A program made the translations under genes and the position numbers. From Limnoglobus roseus (GTDB lineage Bacteria > Planctomycetota > Planctomycetia > Gemmatales > Gemmataceae), in contig NZ_CP042425.1 of NCBI RefSeq assembly GCF_008254045.1, positions 8,818,163-8,882,162 of the forward strand: a DNA stretch of 64,000 nt, read 5' to 3'. The notes beneath the pieces are model-generated. The model worked only from the letters and a program-made list of their open reading frames with translations. It searched no databases and was not told the origin of the DNA. This document shows positions 1 to 8,779 of this stretch, in pieces. The stretch's first letter is position 1. Every line of letters starts with the position of its first letter.

Positions 1-339
1 ACCAAGGCCAAGGTCGCGGCCATCACCGCCTTCAACATCTCTCAGTTCGCCTACATGGTGAACAAAATGGCCAAGCTCAAGGAAGGGAACGGCACCCTGC
101 TCGACAACTGCATGATGATGTGGGGATCGGGCCTCGAAGACGGCGACCAGCACACGCGGGAAAACCTCCCGTTCATCATTGCGGGCGGCGGTGGCGGGTC
201 GCTCAAGACCGGCCGTTGCATCCTTTCGAAGGGCAATCAAGGCGACCTGCTCACGACACTCCTCGCTTGTATGGGAGTTCCCCTCGACCGCCCCATCGGC
301 ATCGCCACCAAGCAGATCAAGGAAATGATGAACGGCTGA
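1..339 (+). CDS. DUF1552 domain protein, C-terminal part (5' end outside window)
   Basis: The frame is open from the first base and ends at TGA 337-339, giving the last 112 residues. The sequence ([19 protein letters not shown], then [18 protein letters not shown], a glycine-rich AGGGGG segment and a [13 protein letters not shown] end) is typical of the C-terminus of planctomycete DUF1552 proteins. These are usually secreted and encoded beside DUF1592/DUF1588 cytochrome-like proteins; their biochemical role is unsettled. The N-terminal signal region is not in the window. Nothing similar follows, and the next recognisable sequence is a transposase relic on the other strand. Confidence 0.85.
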   Translation, partial: TKAKVAAITAFNISQFAYMVNKMAKLKEGNGTLLDNCMMMWGSGLEDGDQHTRENLPFIIAGGGGGSLKTGRCILSKGNQGDLLTTLLACMGVPLDRPIGIATKQIKEMMNG

Positions 340-471
340 ACGAATCGACGACCCGGCGGTTACATTCGATCCGCCGGGTCCGTCACCCCTTAGGCCGGAT
401 ATTTCATCGTAATGCGAGTAAAAGAGTATCGCGGTGATTGAAGGTTTGGTATTGGAAGGAGTTACCACACT

Positions 472-1588
472 TCATCCACCCCCTTTTCCCCAAGGCCATC
501 GCGTACTTTTGGGCAGTTCGCGAATTTGGACGACCTTACGCCCGCGGCCGTTTTGATCAACCGCGGGAGTGCGGATCGATGGTGCCGTGGCGTTGTGCCC
601 AGGCGTCGGGTAGGAGGTGGTCACGTCGGCCGGCTTGTCGGCGGGTTCATCGAACAGGTCGATGAGGTAGAGCGACGGGTTCAACCGGTGCCGTTTGGCA
701 CCGGCGCAGAGGCACATCAGCACACGGACGGTGGCGAGGCCGCCGTTCCCGCCGCGGAAGGGCCAGTTTTTGCGTCCGACGGCGAGAGGTCGCACGGAGC
801 GTTCGGCGACGTTGTTGTCGATGGCGAAACGGGCGTCCACTCCGTAGCGTGAAAGCGTGGGCCATTGGTTGCGGGCTTACGACAGCGCCTGTCCGAAGGA
901 GCTCATGGACATCGCCGTGCGGTGTTCGTCGTCCAGCCAAGTCCCGAACTGTTCGAGGATCGGCCCGGCCCGCGTTCGCCGCAGGTGCACGACGTACTCG
1001 CCCTTCCACCTTCCGTCGGCGATGTCGCGTTCGACGGCGGAAAAGCGTGCGGATGTAAGCCAAGGCTCGACTCGCCTGAGCCGGACTGCTCTCCGGGGCT
1101 TCGACGAACTTCCGCCGAACGTGGGCCCAGCAACCGAAGTGTCGGGCTCCGGACCCGTGGACCGCGTTGTAGCCGGAATAGGCGTCGGCGTGCACGAAGC
1201 CCCGATACCCTTCGAGGAACTTGGCGGGGTGCTCTTCGCCCCGGCCGGCGGTGAAGTCGAAGTGCGTGTAGGGATGGGCCGCATCGCCGAGGTAGATCCA
1301 AGTGTAGGCGGTGCGGGCGGGCTTCAACAACTGCCCCGGGGACTCGTCGGCGTGGATCGCGAACGACGCTTCCACCCGGGCGATCATGAGCCGGAAGACG
1401 GGATCGAGCAGCGTGGCGCACTTCACGATCAGGTAGCACAAGCGGGTGCGATACACGGGCCAACCCTGCCGTGCGAAGATCTGTTCTTGGCGGTTCAAGG
1501 GCAGATGATCGACATACTTCCACACGATGACCTGCGCCACGAAAGCGTACGCCCACTGACATTGCGAAAGCCGGCACGCCCGCACCAT
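472..1588 (-). pseudogene. IS66-family transposase relic (frameshift plus in-frame stop)
   Basis: Read on the minus strand, the segment carries the central and C-terminal parts of a classic IS66 TnpC transposase: HADESPGQLLKPARTAYTW, the HFGCWAHVRRKF block, EQFGTWLDDEHRTA, and the C-terminal signature FAIDNNVAERSVRPLAVGR. The frame changes near 1040, where one extra base separates ...ALAYIRTLF from AVERDIADG. After FGQALS the expected Tyr codon is TAA (877-879), after which the same frame continues into ARNQWPTLSRYGVDARF. The N-terminal zinc-finger part is absent, so the copy is truncated at its 5' end. It is inactive. It belongs to a different IS66 subgroup from the intact transposase at 23105-24481. 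Confidence 0.9.
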
Positions 1589-1643
1589 AACCGAGGGAGA
1601 ATCTTGCCCGGCCGAAGAACGACGACCCGAGGAAGGCGTAACC

Positions 1644-3038
1644 GTGGACGAAGACCCACCGACCCCGCACGCCCGGGCCGTGGCGCAGGAGGCGCTGGAC
1701 CGTAACCCTCAACTCGCGGGGGGCCGCGACCCGGACGAGTGGGTCCAGATCCTTGCCGGCCTCTACGAACTCATCGGGGACACCCGTTTCCGCGTCCGGT
1801 TCGGGCTCCGGCCGCCGGCCGACGAGTACGAGCGGGCCCGCCTGGCGTTTGACGCCCACCAGATGACGGCGGAGGAATTCCGGCCGATCTACGAAGTGAA
1901 TGCCGCCCGCCCCGCCGACCTTCGGATGGTCGAGACGATGGCCGCCGACCTAGAACAGCGGGTGGTGGCGTACGCCCACTTCCTTCAGACTCTGCTCGAC
2001 CAGAGTCAAGACGTCCTCCGCGGGCGGCGGCAGTGGTGGGACGAGTTGGTCGTCGGTCGCGTCCTCCGGCGGGTTACCCGGAAACTGGAGATGGACCGCC
2101 GCGAGGTGGCCACCCTGGAGGCGTTCCTGCAGGAAGTTCGGGTCGAGCGGGGGCTCGGACTGGCCGGCGGCGGAACGTTCGACGCCCCGGCGGCCATGAA
2201 CCTGGGGATCAACGTGACCCGCACCGCCGAGAACCTTTGGGGGCGGGCGCGGGCCCCGGAACGGGCTGTCGGCGACCACCTCTCGGTGAAGGGCGTCTAC
2301 GACCTGATCACGCGAGACGGGGTGCCGCCCGCGCGGCGGGTGTTGGCGTTACTTCACCAGGAGGTGGCGGCCGCCCGGCTCGTCCTCCGCGGCCGGGCGG
2401 CCGCCACTCCGGCCCCCTCGGTTTACGTTGCCGCACAGAATTGCACCGTCACCGCGACCACCTTGACGGTAAGCGGACCGGAGTTCCCGCCGGAACCCGC
2501 AAAAACGCCAACTCCGAACGCCGCGTTCCGCGTCGCCCGCTGGGCCGATCTCGCGATCGGCATCGATGCGGCGCGGGCGTACTGGGCGGCCACGCCCGTC
2601 CCCGCCCTCGGCGATCGGGTTCCGACGGGCAAGTGGGCGCCGCTCGACCTGCGGGGCGATCGGTGGAGGGCGGTTCTGGACCACGCGGCCCGGTCCGCGG
2701 ACGGGACGACGGTCGACACGGCGGCGTTGCTCGCCGCCCTGGGCGTCACCGCGGGGCAATCGTCCGGGGGGCGGGACGGGCGAGCCCGGCCCGGGGAAGT
2801 CGAGGCCGCCCGCCTCGCGACCGACGGCCTCCGGGCGATCCCGTCCGGCGCGCGGAAGTCCCTGACCGACACCCTGGCCGACCTCCGCCGGGAGATCCGG
2901 GCTTTGATCGGCGGGCCGACCGACAAGGCCCACACGCTGTTCGTCGTCCGGAAGAAGACGGTCTGTACCGGGTTCGTCGTCCGGTACCTGATCCCGACCG
3001 ACGGCGGGCACGTCACGTTCGGCTCGCGTCCGAAGTGA
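1644..3038 (+). CDS. Hypothetical protein, 464 aa, soluble
   Basis: I do not recognise a family. The GTG start at 1644 is preceded by GAGGAAGG at about 7 nt. The product is soluble-looking, without signal peptide or membrane segment. It is helical and rich in charged residues over about residues 1-240 (Arg/Glu-rich, for example LRRVTRKLEMDRREVATLEAF). Residues 265-290 are Thr-rich (NCTVTATTLTVSGPEF). The C-terminal quarter has a Lys/Arg-rich helix and ends TVCTGFVVRYLIPTDGG. It lies immediately downstream of the IS66 relic on the opposite strand and is followed by a strong hairpin, so it is probably monocistronic. Codon use is GC-rich and host-like. Confidence 0.7.
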   Translation: MDEDPPTPHARAVAQEALDRNPQLAGGRDPDEWVQILAGLYELIGDTRFRVRFGLRPPADEYERARLAFDAHQMTAEEFRPIYEVNAARPADLRMVETMAADLEQRVVAYAHFLQTLLDQSQDVLRGRRQWWDELVVGRVLRRVTRKLEMDRREVATLEAFLQEVRVERGLGLAGGGTFDAPAAMNLGINVTRTAENLWGRARAPERAVGDHLSVKGVYDLITRDGVPPARRVLALLHQEVAAARLVLRGRAAATPAPSVYVAAQNCTVTATTLTVSGPEFPPEPAKTPTPNAAFRVARWADLAIGIDAARAYWAATPVPALGDRVPTGKWAPLDLRGDRWRAVLDHAARSADGTTVDTAALLAALGVTAGQSSGGRDGRARPGEVEAARLATDGLRAIPSGARKSLTDTLADLRREIRALIGGPTDKAHTLFVVRKKTVCTGFVVRYLIPTDGGHVTFGSRPK

Positions 3039-3068
3039 TCGCTGGCGGGCCAGGGGTCCGCCAGCGAT
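3038..3068 (+). terminator. Hairpin after the 464-aa gene
   Basis: An 11-bp perfect inverted repeat (ATCGCTGGCGG at 3038-3048, its complement at 3058-3068) with a 9-nt loop begins at the last base of the stop codon at 3036-3038. A short T-rich stretch follows at 3068-3070. It fits a transcription terminator. Confidence 0.6.
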
Positions 3069-3267
3069 TTGACGGACCCGCCGGGCATTTTCTCACGATT
3101 TTTCCTAAGTGTCTAAGATCTGGGCACTTGTCGACGACATTCCGACTCTACTTCGGCCCGAACACCCCTCCCGCCAGTTCCCGCCAGTGCGTCCCTTCGT
3201 AGGCGATTCGCGATCGCGGCCACGATGTTGTCCACGGCCGAATCGCCCCCGATCGGAGGGCTCGACG

Positions 3268-3615
3268 ATGGCCACAACGCGCACGAGTTTGGCGACCCAC
3301 TTCTCCCACCTCTCACCGCCCTGGCAACGGGTGTTCCGCACCTGCCAGGCCGTCGGCTTCGGTTCCGTTGAGGGCCTCGGCGTCCGCCGAGGCGAGCCGG
3401 TGTTCGGCCCCGGGTGCGTGGCCCGGCACGAGCGGAAGCTCGGCGGCGGGGACGCCGGCGGCCGGCCGCCGATCGACGCGGCCGACTTCCAGCTGAAGCT
3501 CGCCCATGTCGAGTTGATCCAGGAGTTCGCCCGCCTGCCGGACGGGGCGGGCGTGACCGTCGAGGTCCGGCACGGCCTCCCGGCCCGCCTCGTCCGCGTC
3601 GAGACGCTCGCGTAG
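3268..3615 (+). CDS. Small protein of the replication module (paralogue of 38832-39164)
   Basis: The ATG at 3268 has GGAGGG about 6 nt upstream, giving 115 aa. The family is unknown. It shares its layout and sequence with the 110-aa protein at 38832: an N-terminal block with VGFGSVEGLGVRRGEPV here and IGFGRIEYLHVVDGEPAL there, a central helix (LKLAHVELIQEF against LKVQVVELFQMF), and a C-terminus VEVRHGLPARLV against LDVKHGLPFRAA. In both places it sits immediately upstream of a sigma-70-like gene and a primase/helicase gene. It is therefore a conserved part of this module, perhaps a small regulatory protein (inference). Confidence 0.7.
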   Translation: MATTRTSLATHFSHLSPPWQRVFRTCQAVGFGSVEGLGVRRGEPVFGPGCVARHERKLGGGDAGGRPPIDAADFQLKLAHVELIQEFARLPDGAGVTVEVRHGLPARLVRVETLA

Positions 3616-3697
3616 CGGACCCGTTGTCATCCTTGTCGTTGCTTTCTTTCACCCTTCTCGACGACCTCCCGACCGCGCGGCGGACGGACTCGTGAGC

Positions 3698-3722
3698 GGC
3701 CCGGGCGTGACCCGCCCGGGCC
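3698..3722 (+). terminator. Hairpin between small gene and sigma-like gene
   Basis: A 10-bp perfect inverted repeat (GGCCCGGGCG and complement) with a 5-nt loop lies in the 138-bp gap between the genes at 3268 and 3754. There is no T-run, so it may be an attenuator, an mRNA-processing structure or a weak terminator. Confidence 0.45.
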
Positions 3723-3753
3723 GAGGCCGCCGGCCCGGCCGGCAGGAGTCCTC

Positions 3754-4287
3754 ATGTTTCCCTCTGACGCCGTGGTCGGGGCGTTCGCCCACGACCTGAT
3801 CCGCCGCAAGGCCCGCCGGCTCGCCCGCCGGGCCGACGTGTTCCCCCTCGACGCCGACGACATTGGGCAAGAGCTCCGCCTGGCCCTCGTCCGCGCCCTC
3901 CCGCAGTACGACCCGGCCCGCGGGACCGTCGAGGCGTTCGTCGTCACGACCGTCCAGACGGCCGTCGCCATGCTACTCCGTGAGAGGCATGCGTCCAAGC
4001 GGGCCGTCTCCCGCGTCCGCCCGCTCGCGAGCGACGTCGCCTGCCCGTTCGCCGCCGCCGATCAGGCGGCCGCCGACCGCCGCCTCGATGTCCACGACCG
4101 CCTCGCCGGCTTGCCCTCGTCCCTGCAACCGTTGGCGGTGCGGCTAACGACCCAGTCGTTGGCCGAGGCGGCCCGCGCGTTGGGCACGCCGCGGTCGTCC
4201 CTGCAACGCCGGGTCGCCCACATCCGCCGCCACTTCCAGACGACGGTCTCCCTCGCTGGCAACGAAACGGAGGTGGCCTGTGGCTGA
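3754..4287 (+). CDS. Sigma-70-like (ECF-type) protein of the module, 177 aa
   Basis: The ATG at 3754 follows GGAG at about 5 nt. The protein has an ECF layout: a region-2-like helix set (HDLIRRKARRLARRADVFPLDADDIGQEL, followed by a stretch like the VWRALPQYDP segment of region 2) over about residues 10-65. A short linker follows. Region 4 spans about residues 110-165, with the helix-turn-helix SLAEAARALGTPRSSLQRRV. It overlaps the primase gene by 8 bp (4280-4287), which suggests translational coupling. The paralogue at 39292 has the same neighbours. In a mobile module it could direct transcription of the module's own genes or act as a DNA-binding adaptor (inference). Confidence 0.75.
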   Translation: MFPSDAVVGAFAHDLIRRKARRLARRADVFPLDADDIGQELRLALVRALPQYDPARGTVEAFVVTTVQTAVAMLLRERHASKRAVSRVRPLASDVACPFAAADQAAADRRLDVHDRLAGLPSSLQPLAVRLTTQSLAEAARALGTPRSSLQRRVAHIRRHFQTTVSLAGNETEVACG

Positions 4288-6979
4288 GCCCACCCCCACG
4301 ACAGACCAAGACCCGGTCGTCACAACGATCGCCCGGTTCGTCGCCGCCTTGTTCGACCCGGCCGACACGATCGTGATCCGGCCGATCGAGACCTGGACGG
4401 AGGCCGGCCGGAAGCGAAGCCGGGTCGGCTACAAGTTGATCCGGCATTGGCCGGCCGACCCGGACCGCCTACCGGCCCGGCTGGCCGCCTTCCTGCCCGC
4501 AACCGCGGCCGAGCGGTACAACGTGTTCGTGGGCGTCTGCCCGCGGTTCGCCGGGGGCGGCCAGTACGACCTCGCCTGGCAGGTCCGCACCGTCCGGGCG
4601 GTGTGGGTCGACATCGACCGCATCTCCGTCGAGGACGCCCTCCGGCGGGTGGCGGCGGCCGGCCTGCCGGAGCCGTCGATCGTCGTGCACTCGGGCAACG
4701 GCGTCCACCTCTACTGGCTGCTCGACACGCCGTACCTCATCGATGACGCGGGCGACCCGCCGCCGGTGATGCAGGAGTGGCCGCCGAAGGGGACCGTGCC
4801 GAACAAGCCCCGCAAGTACGTGGTCGAGGACGGCGACCGCATCTACCTCGACGGCCGGTCGGCGGCCGCACGGCTCTCGGCCAAGGCCGAGCACCTGCAG
4901 GACGTGATCGCCGGGGTCGCCCACGCCGTCGGCGGCGACCACACACAAGACTTGGCCCGCCTGCTCCGCCTGCCCGGTCCGCCGAATCGCAAGGATGAGC
5001 AGTGCGGCGCGGCCCCGAAGCCGACGGCGTTGATCGTCTGCGACCCGTCGCGGCGGTACCCGCTCGCCGCGTTCGAGCCGTACAAGGCGTGTTCGCGCGA
5101 GGCCGAGCGGGCGAAACAGGTGGCGGCCATGCCGCTACCCTGCGTCCGGAAGCCGTCGGCCGGCAAGCTCGATCAACTGGCCCGCCTGGTGGCCGCGTGC
5201 GGGATCGCCGCTGTGGGCTACCGGTCCGAGGCCGACTTCGCCGTCTGTTGCTTTGCGATCCGCACGGGCATCGGGGCGGACGACGTGTGGTCCCGGGTCG
5301 AAGGCGTCGGCAAGTTCGCCGAGCAGGGCCGCGGGTACTTCGACCGGACGTGGGCGAGCGCCGAGCGGCAGGTCCGCGAGGATACGTACGACCAGATCAA
5401 GCCGCCGGCCCCCGAAGCCCCGTTCGGCGGGTGCGCCCGTCGGGGCGTGGCGGACGCGGGTCCGGAGGGCGGAAACGACGCCGACCGGGATGGCTCGGTT
5501 GACGACGCCGGTCCGCCCGAGGACGGCCGGCCGACGATCGAGGTCGCCGCGGCCACGACGCCCGTGGCCGAGACGCTCGGCCGGATCGCCCACCGCCTGC
5601 TGGCGTCGGGCACCTGCTACACGCGGGCCGGTCAGCTCGTCCGCGTCCGCGGGGACGAGGTCAAGCCAATCCTCACCCACCCCGAACTCGCCGGCCTGGT
5701 CAACGAGCACGCCGAGCTGTTCTTCGTCGATACCAAGGGCGGGGCGTTCAAGCCCCTCCCGCCCGGGTACGGCAACACCTTCCTGAACCAGTCCGTCCAG
5801 CTCGGCCGGTTCCCGAAAATCACCCTGTTCACCCGCAACCCGGTGTACGCCGACGACTGGCGGCTCCTGTCGCCGGGGTACGACCCCGGGTCCGGCGTGT
5901 ACACGGCGGCCGAGGCCGTCGAGCCCCGGCCGGCGACCCCGCGTCTGGACGCCCTGCTCCACGACTTCTGCTTCCGCACCCCCGGCGACCGGACGAACTA
6001 CCTGGGCGTCCTCCTGACGGCCGTCCTCATGCCCCGGTTCGTCGGGTGCAAGCCGGCCGTCCTGTTCAACGGCAACCAGCCCGGCCTCGGCAAGACCATG
6101 CTCGCCCAGATGGTCGCCCTCCTGCGGGACGGCCGGCACGCCGAGACGGTGTCGTACAACCCGAACGACGAGGAGTTCGAGAAGCGGCTCGGGGCCGGCG
6201 TCCGGCGGGGGGAGACGACCCTCGTCGTCGACAACGCGAAGGCCAAGGGCCGGGACGGGTGCATCAGCTCCCCGTGCCTCGAGCGGTCGATCACGGACGC
6301 CGTCGTGTCGTTCCGCCTCCTCGGCCAGTCGCTCACCATCCGGGCCGAGAACTCGCTGATCTTCTGCGTGACGGCGAACGCGGCCAACGTCAGCCGCGAC
6401 CTGGTGACGCGGAGCGTCGTGGTGAACCTGCACCACGAGGGGGACCCGGCCGGCCGGGCGTTCACGATCGCCGACCCGGAGGACGACCTGCTCCGGCACC
6501 GGGCGGAGGTCCTGGGCGAGTTGGTCGGCATGGTCGAGCGGTGGAAGGCCGCCGGCCGGCCGCTGGCGGCCGCCCGGACGCGGTTCGAGCGGAAGCAGTG
6601 GGGGGCGATCGTCGGCGGCATCCTCGCGGCCGACGGGCGGCCCGACTTCCTGGCGAACGCGGCCGAGGCGGCGGCGACGCTCGACGCGACCCGGCAGGAC
6701 TTCGAGGCCCTCGTCGACCTGCTGGCCGACGAGCCGCAGGGGACGTGGACGGCGGGCGAGCTCGTCGCGTACTGTCGGCGGCACGACCTCTTGGGGGAGG
6801 ACCTGGGGGACGGGTCGGCGCGGTCCCAGTCGACCAGGATGGGGTGCCTGGCCGGGCGGTACGTCGGCGAGCGGTTCCCCCACCGGTCGGGCGGGGTGCT
6901 CGTGTTCCGCCGATCTACCGACCGAAACGGCGCGACGTACCGCGTGTCCTTCGACGGGCCGCCCCCGCCGGGCGGGTAA
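4280..6979 (+). CDS. Primase-helicase: N-terminal RepB-type primase domain, C-terminal AAA ATPase, 899 aa
   Basis: The GTG start at 4280 lies inside the 3' end of the sigma-like gene. The N-terminal 300 residues resemble archaeo-eukaryotic/RepB-type primases of plasmids: acidic metal-binding segment VWVDIDRISVEDA at about 110 and SGNGVHLYWLLD at about 137. A linker rich in Gly/Asp/Pro spans about 375-425. The C-terminal ATPase has Walker A NQPGLGKTML near residue 600 and Walker B TTLVVDNA near 650, with a sensor-like FCVTANAANVSRD. The combination suits replication initiation and unwinding of an extrachromosomal or integrating element. The primase part differs from the prim-pol domain of the analogous gene at 39920. 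It ends in a large hairpin. Confidence 0.8.
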   Translation: MAEPTPTTDQDPVVTTIARFVAALFDPADTIVIRPIETWTEAGRKRSRVGYKLIRHWPADPDRLPARLAAFLPATAAERYNVFVGVCPRFAGGGQYDLAWQVRTVRAVWVDIDRISVEDALRRVAAAGLPEPSIVVHSGNGVHLYWLLDTPYLIDDAGDPPPVMQEWPPKGTVPNKPRKYVVEDGDRIYLDGRSAAARLSAKAEHLQDVIAGVAHAVGGDHTQDLARLLRLPGPPNRKDEQCGAAPKPTALIVCDPSRRYPLAAFEPYKACSREAERAKQVAAMPLPCVRKPSAGKLDQLARLVAACGIAAVGYRSEADFAVCCFAIRTGIGADDVWSRVEGVGKFAEQGRGYFDRTWASAERQVREDTYDQIKPPAPEAPFGGCARRGVADAGPEGGNDADRDGSVDDAGPPEDGRPTIEVAAATTPVAETLGRIAHRLLASGTCYTRAGQLVRVRGDEVKPILTHPELAGLVNEHAELFFVDTKGGAFKPLPPGYGNTFLNQSVQLGRFPKITLFTRNPVYADDWRLLSPGYDPGSGVYTAAEAVEPRPATPRLDALLHDFCFRTPGDRTNYLGVLLTAVLMPRFVGCKPAVLFNGNQPGLGKTMLAQMVALLRDGRHAETVSYNPNDEEFEKRLGAGVRRGETTLVVDNAKAKGRDGCISSPCLERSITDAVVSFRLLGQSLTIRAENSLIFCVTANAANVSRDLVTRSVVVNLHHEGDPAGRAFTIADPEDDLLRHRAEVLGELVGMVERWKAAGRPLAAARTRFERKQWGAIVGGILAADGRPDFLANAAEAAATLDATRQDFEALVDLLADEPQGTWTAGELVAYCRRHDLLGEDLGDGSARSQSTRMGCLAGRYVGERFPHRSGGVLVFRRSTDRNGATYRVSFDGPPPPGG

Positions 6980-6995
6980 CCCGCCCGGCGGGGGC
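6961..6995 (+). terminator. Large GC hairpin across the stop codon of the primase gene
   Basis: A 17-bp perfect inverted repeat (arms 6961-6977 and 6979-6995, single-base centre) overlaps the last codons and the TAA stop of the primase-helicase gene. The arms begin GCCCCCGCCGGGCGGG. The structure is very stable but has no U-run. Termination or mRNA 3'-end protection are the likely roles. Confidence 0.6.
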
Positions 6996-7753
6996 GGGTC
7001 CCCTTGTGCGGCCATGTCCCCGTCCGGCGAGACCGACCGGACCCGGGCCTGGGCTCCAGACCGAGGGGCCGAAGCGTGAAGGCCCTCGCCGCTCCACTCC
7101 CGCTTCGGGCGCCGCGTGCCGCGCCAGAATCTCGTTGGCGCCCCACACGCGGGTCCGGCACGGTTGAGGGGTACGGCCACTCGTGATCATTCCGGTGCTC
7201 GCCGGCTTACTTGGTTGCTTGCTCGCGGCGGTTCTGCAGGCCGTCGACGTTCCGCAGCGCCACTTCGGGGCCGACCGCCTCAACGGCCGTCGCCGGACAC
7301 AAGCGGCGGGCCGTGCGGCCGCAAGCGGGACGGCGGCATGCGACCGTCACGCCCCCCGACGCCGAGAGGGGCTGTCCGCGACCGGGGGCTGCGGGGAACG
7401 CGGACGCTTCCCCCAGGCGCGGCGGTAGACGGCCACGGCCGTGGGGCAGGTCGGCCCGGCGGCCGTGGCGCCCGCCCCGGCCTTCGTCCGCCCGCGGTCG
7501 GCCACGGAACCCCTCGCGCTGGAAAACGTCGCCGGGGCGCTGCGACGGATCGGGCGGCCGGGTCGGTCCCGCGACAAACTCCAACCGCAGCCACGGTTCG
7601 GGACAAGGCACCGGCGAATGGCCGCCCCCCCGTAGCCGTAGCCGGGCGGCGAACCGCATCCCGCAAGGCGTGGCACCGCCCGTCGAGTGCGAGAGTGGTA
7701 TCCGTAACTCGTCGTGGTCCGGACGTTCGCCGAGAAAGTGAACCTGCGCCCTC
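6996..7753. other. Gene-poor gap, no supported gene
   Basis: This 760-bp GC-rich stretch separates the primase-helicase gene from the minus-strand gene ending at 7754. Open frames exist in most phases, but all are Arg/Pro/Gly-rich as expected of GC-rich non-coding DNA. A frame at 7183-7428 starts with a hydrophobic stretch (VLAGLLGCLLAAVLQAV) but degenerates into Arg/Gly-rich sequence, so I do not call it. Confidence 0.5.
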
Positions 7754-8749
7754 CTACGGCTTCGGCTTCACAAGCCGCGTGACCTTGCCGTCCCGGACGA
7801 GCGTAGGCCCGCCGACCTTCGGCACGACGACGACCGCCCCTTTCCCGGCCGGGATCAGCGCCAGCACGCCCGGGGCGACCCCGATCGCGTTGGGCTCCCG
7901 CTCGAAGAGCCGCCCGTCCAGGCCGGCCACCTTCGTCGGCTTCCCCTGTTCGATCGTCACGACGTCCCGCGCCTCGATCCCGTAGAGCGATCGGTCCCCC
8001 GGGTTGTACGCGAGCCGCTGGTAGTACTTGCCGGCGAGGGAGCCGTGCTCCGTCTTCCTCGTCCCGTCGGCCTTGTGGACACAGATCTCCGTCCTCGCCC
8101 CGAAGTGGTCCATCGACCAACTCACGATGACCTCGTCCCCCGTCGCGTGCGTGATCCCGGTGACGTACCCCCCGCCGCTGGCGTCGTGGACCCACGTGCC
8201 GGTCTTCACGTCCAGGCCGAGGAGGTCGCCGCCCCACTCCCCGTTCCCGGTCCCGACCCAGAGCCGGGCGGCGGTCCCGTGCGTGGCCAGGATGCGGAGG
8301 GGCGGGCCGCCCCGGGGGCGTTTAACTTTCGGCACGGGGTACGGCCTTTTGCCGACGGGATCGACGACGGCGGACGGGAAGACGAGGTACGGCGTGCCGC
8401 CGACGGGGACGATCGCGACGAGGGTTTCCCCGCCCGCCTCGTAGGCCGCCCGCTTCTCCCACCCGCCGGCCATCGCGGACCACTCGTAGAGGGCCGCCCC
8501 GTCGGCCGCCCAGAGCCTGTCGCCGTCACCTTCCAGGCGGTTCAGGCCCTTGCGGGAGAGGCGGCCGGCCTCGGCCGTCGCGTAAGCGCCGGTCTTCAGC
8601 TCCCAGGCCGCGACCGCCCCGCCCTCGGAGAGGCAGAGGAGGCGGCCGTCGTGGACCGTGGCCGCGTGGATCACCTCGGCCGGCGGGTCTGCGGCCGCGA
8701 CGGGGCCGACCGTCATGCCGGTCAGGAGCAGGATCAGATACGGTCGCAT
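7754..8749 (-). CDS. Secreted protein, probably beta-propeller-like, 331 aa
   Basis: The N-terminus MRPYLILLLTGMTVGPVAAADPP is a signal peptide with a likely cleavage after AAA. The mature part is made of short beta-rich units with Trp and Gly (VAAWELKTGAYATAEAG, DRLWAADGAALYEWSAM, ARLWVGTGNGEWGGDLLGL, RSLYGIEARDVVTIEQGK). This resembles a WD/PQQ-type propeller, although no canonical repeat signature is clear. No catalytic motif was seen. It is on the minus strand, 30 bp downstream of the HEAT-repeat gene that ends at 8780, so the two may be cotranscribed. A periplasmic or surface role is inferred. Confidence 0.75.
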   Translation of the reverse strand: MRPYLILLLTGMTVGPVAAADPPAEVIHAATVHDGRLLCLSEGGAVAAWELKTGAYATAEAGRLSRKGLNRLEGDGDRLWAADGAALYEWSAMAGGWEKRAAYEAGGETLVAIVPVGGTPYLVFPSAVVDPVGKRPYPVPKVKRPRGGPPLRILATHGTAARLWVGTGNGEWGGDLLGLDVKTGTWVHDASGGGYVTGITHATGDEVIVSWSMDHFGARTEICVHKADGTRKTEHGSLAGKYYQRLAYNPGDRSLYGIEARDVVTIEQGKPTKVAGLDGRLFEREPNAIGVAPGVLALIPAGKGAVVVVPKVGGPTLVRDGKVTRLVKPKP

Positions 8750-8779
8750 GGCTCAACCCTCCCACGGGCCTGTCGGCCT

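Noticed and set aside
5135-7180. A 681-codon minus-strand frame antisense to the primase-helicase gene
   Set aside because: No recognisable motif and Arg/Gly/Pro-rich, whereas the plus strand shows Walker motifs and a primase domain.
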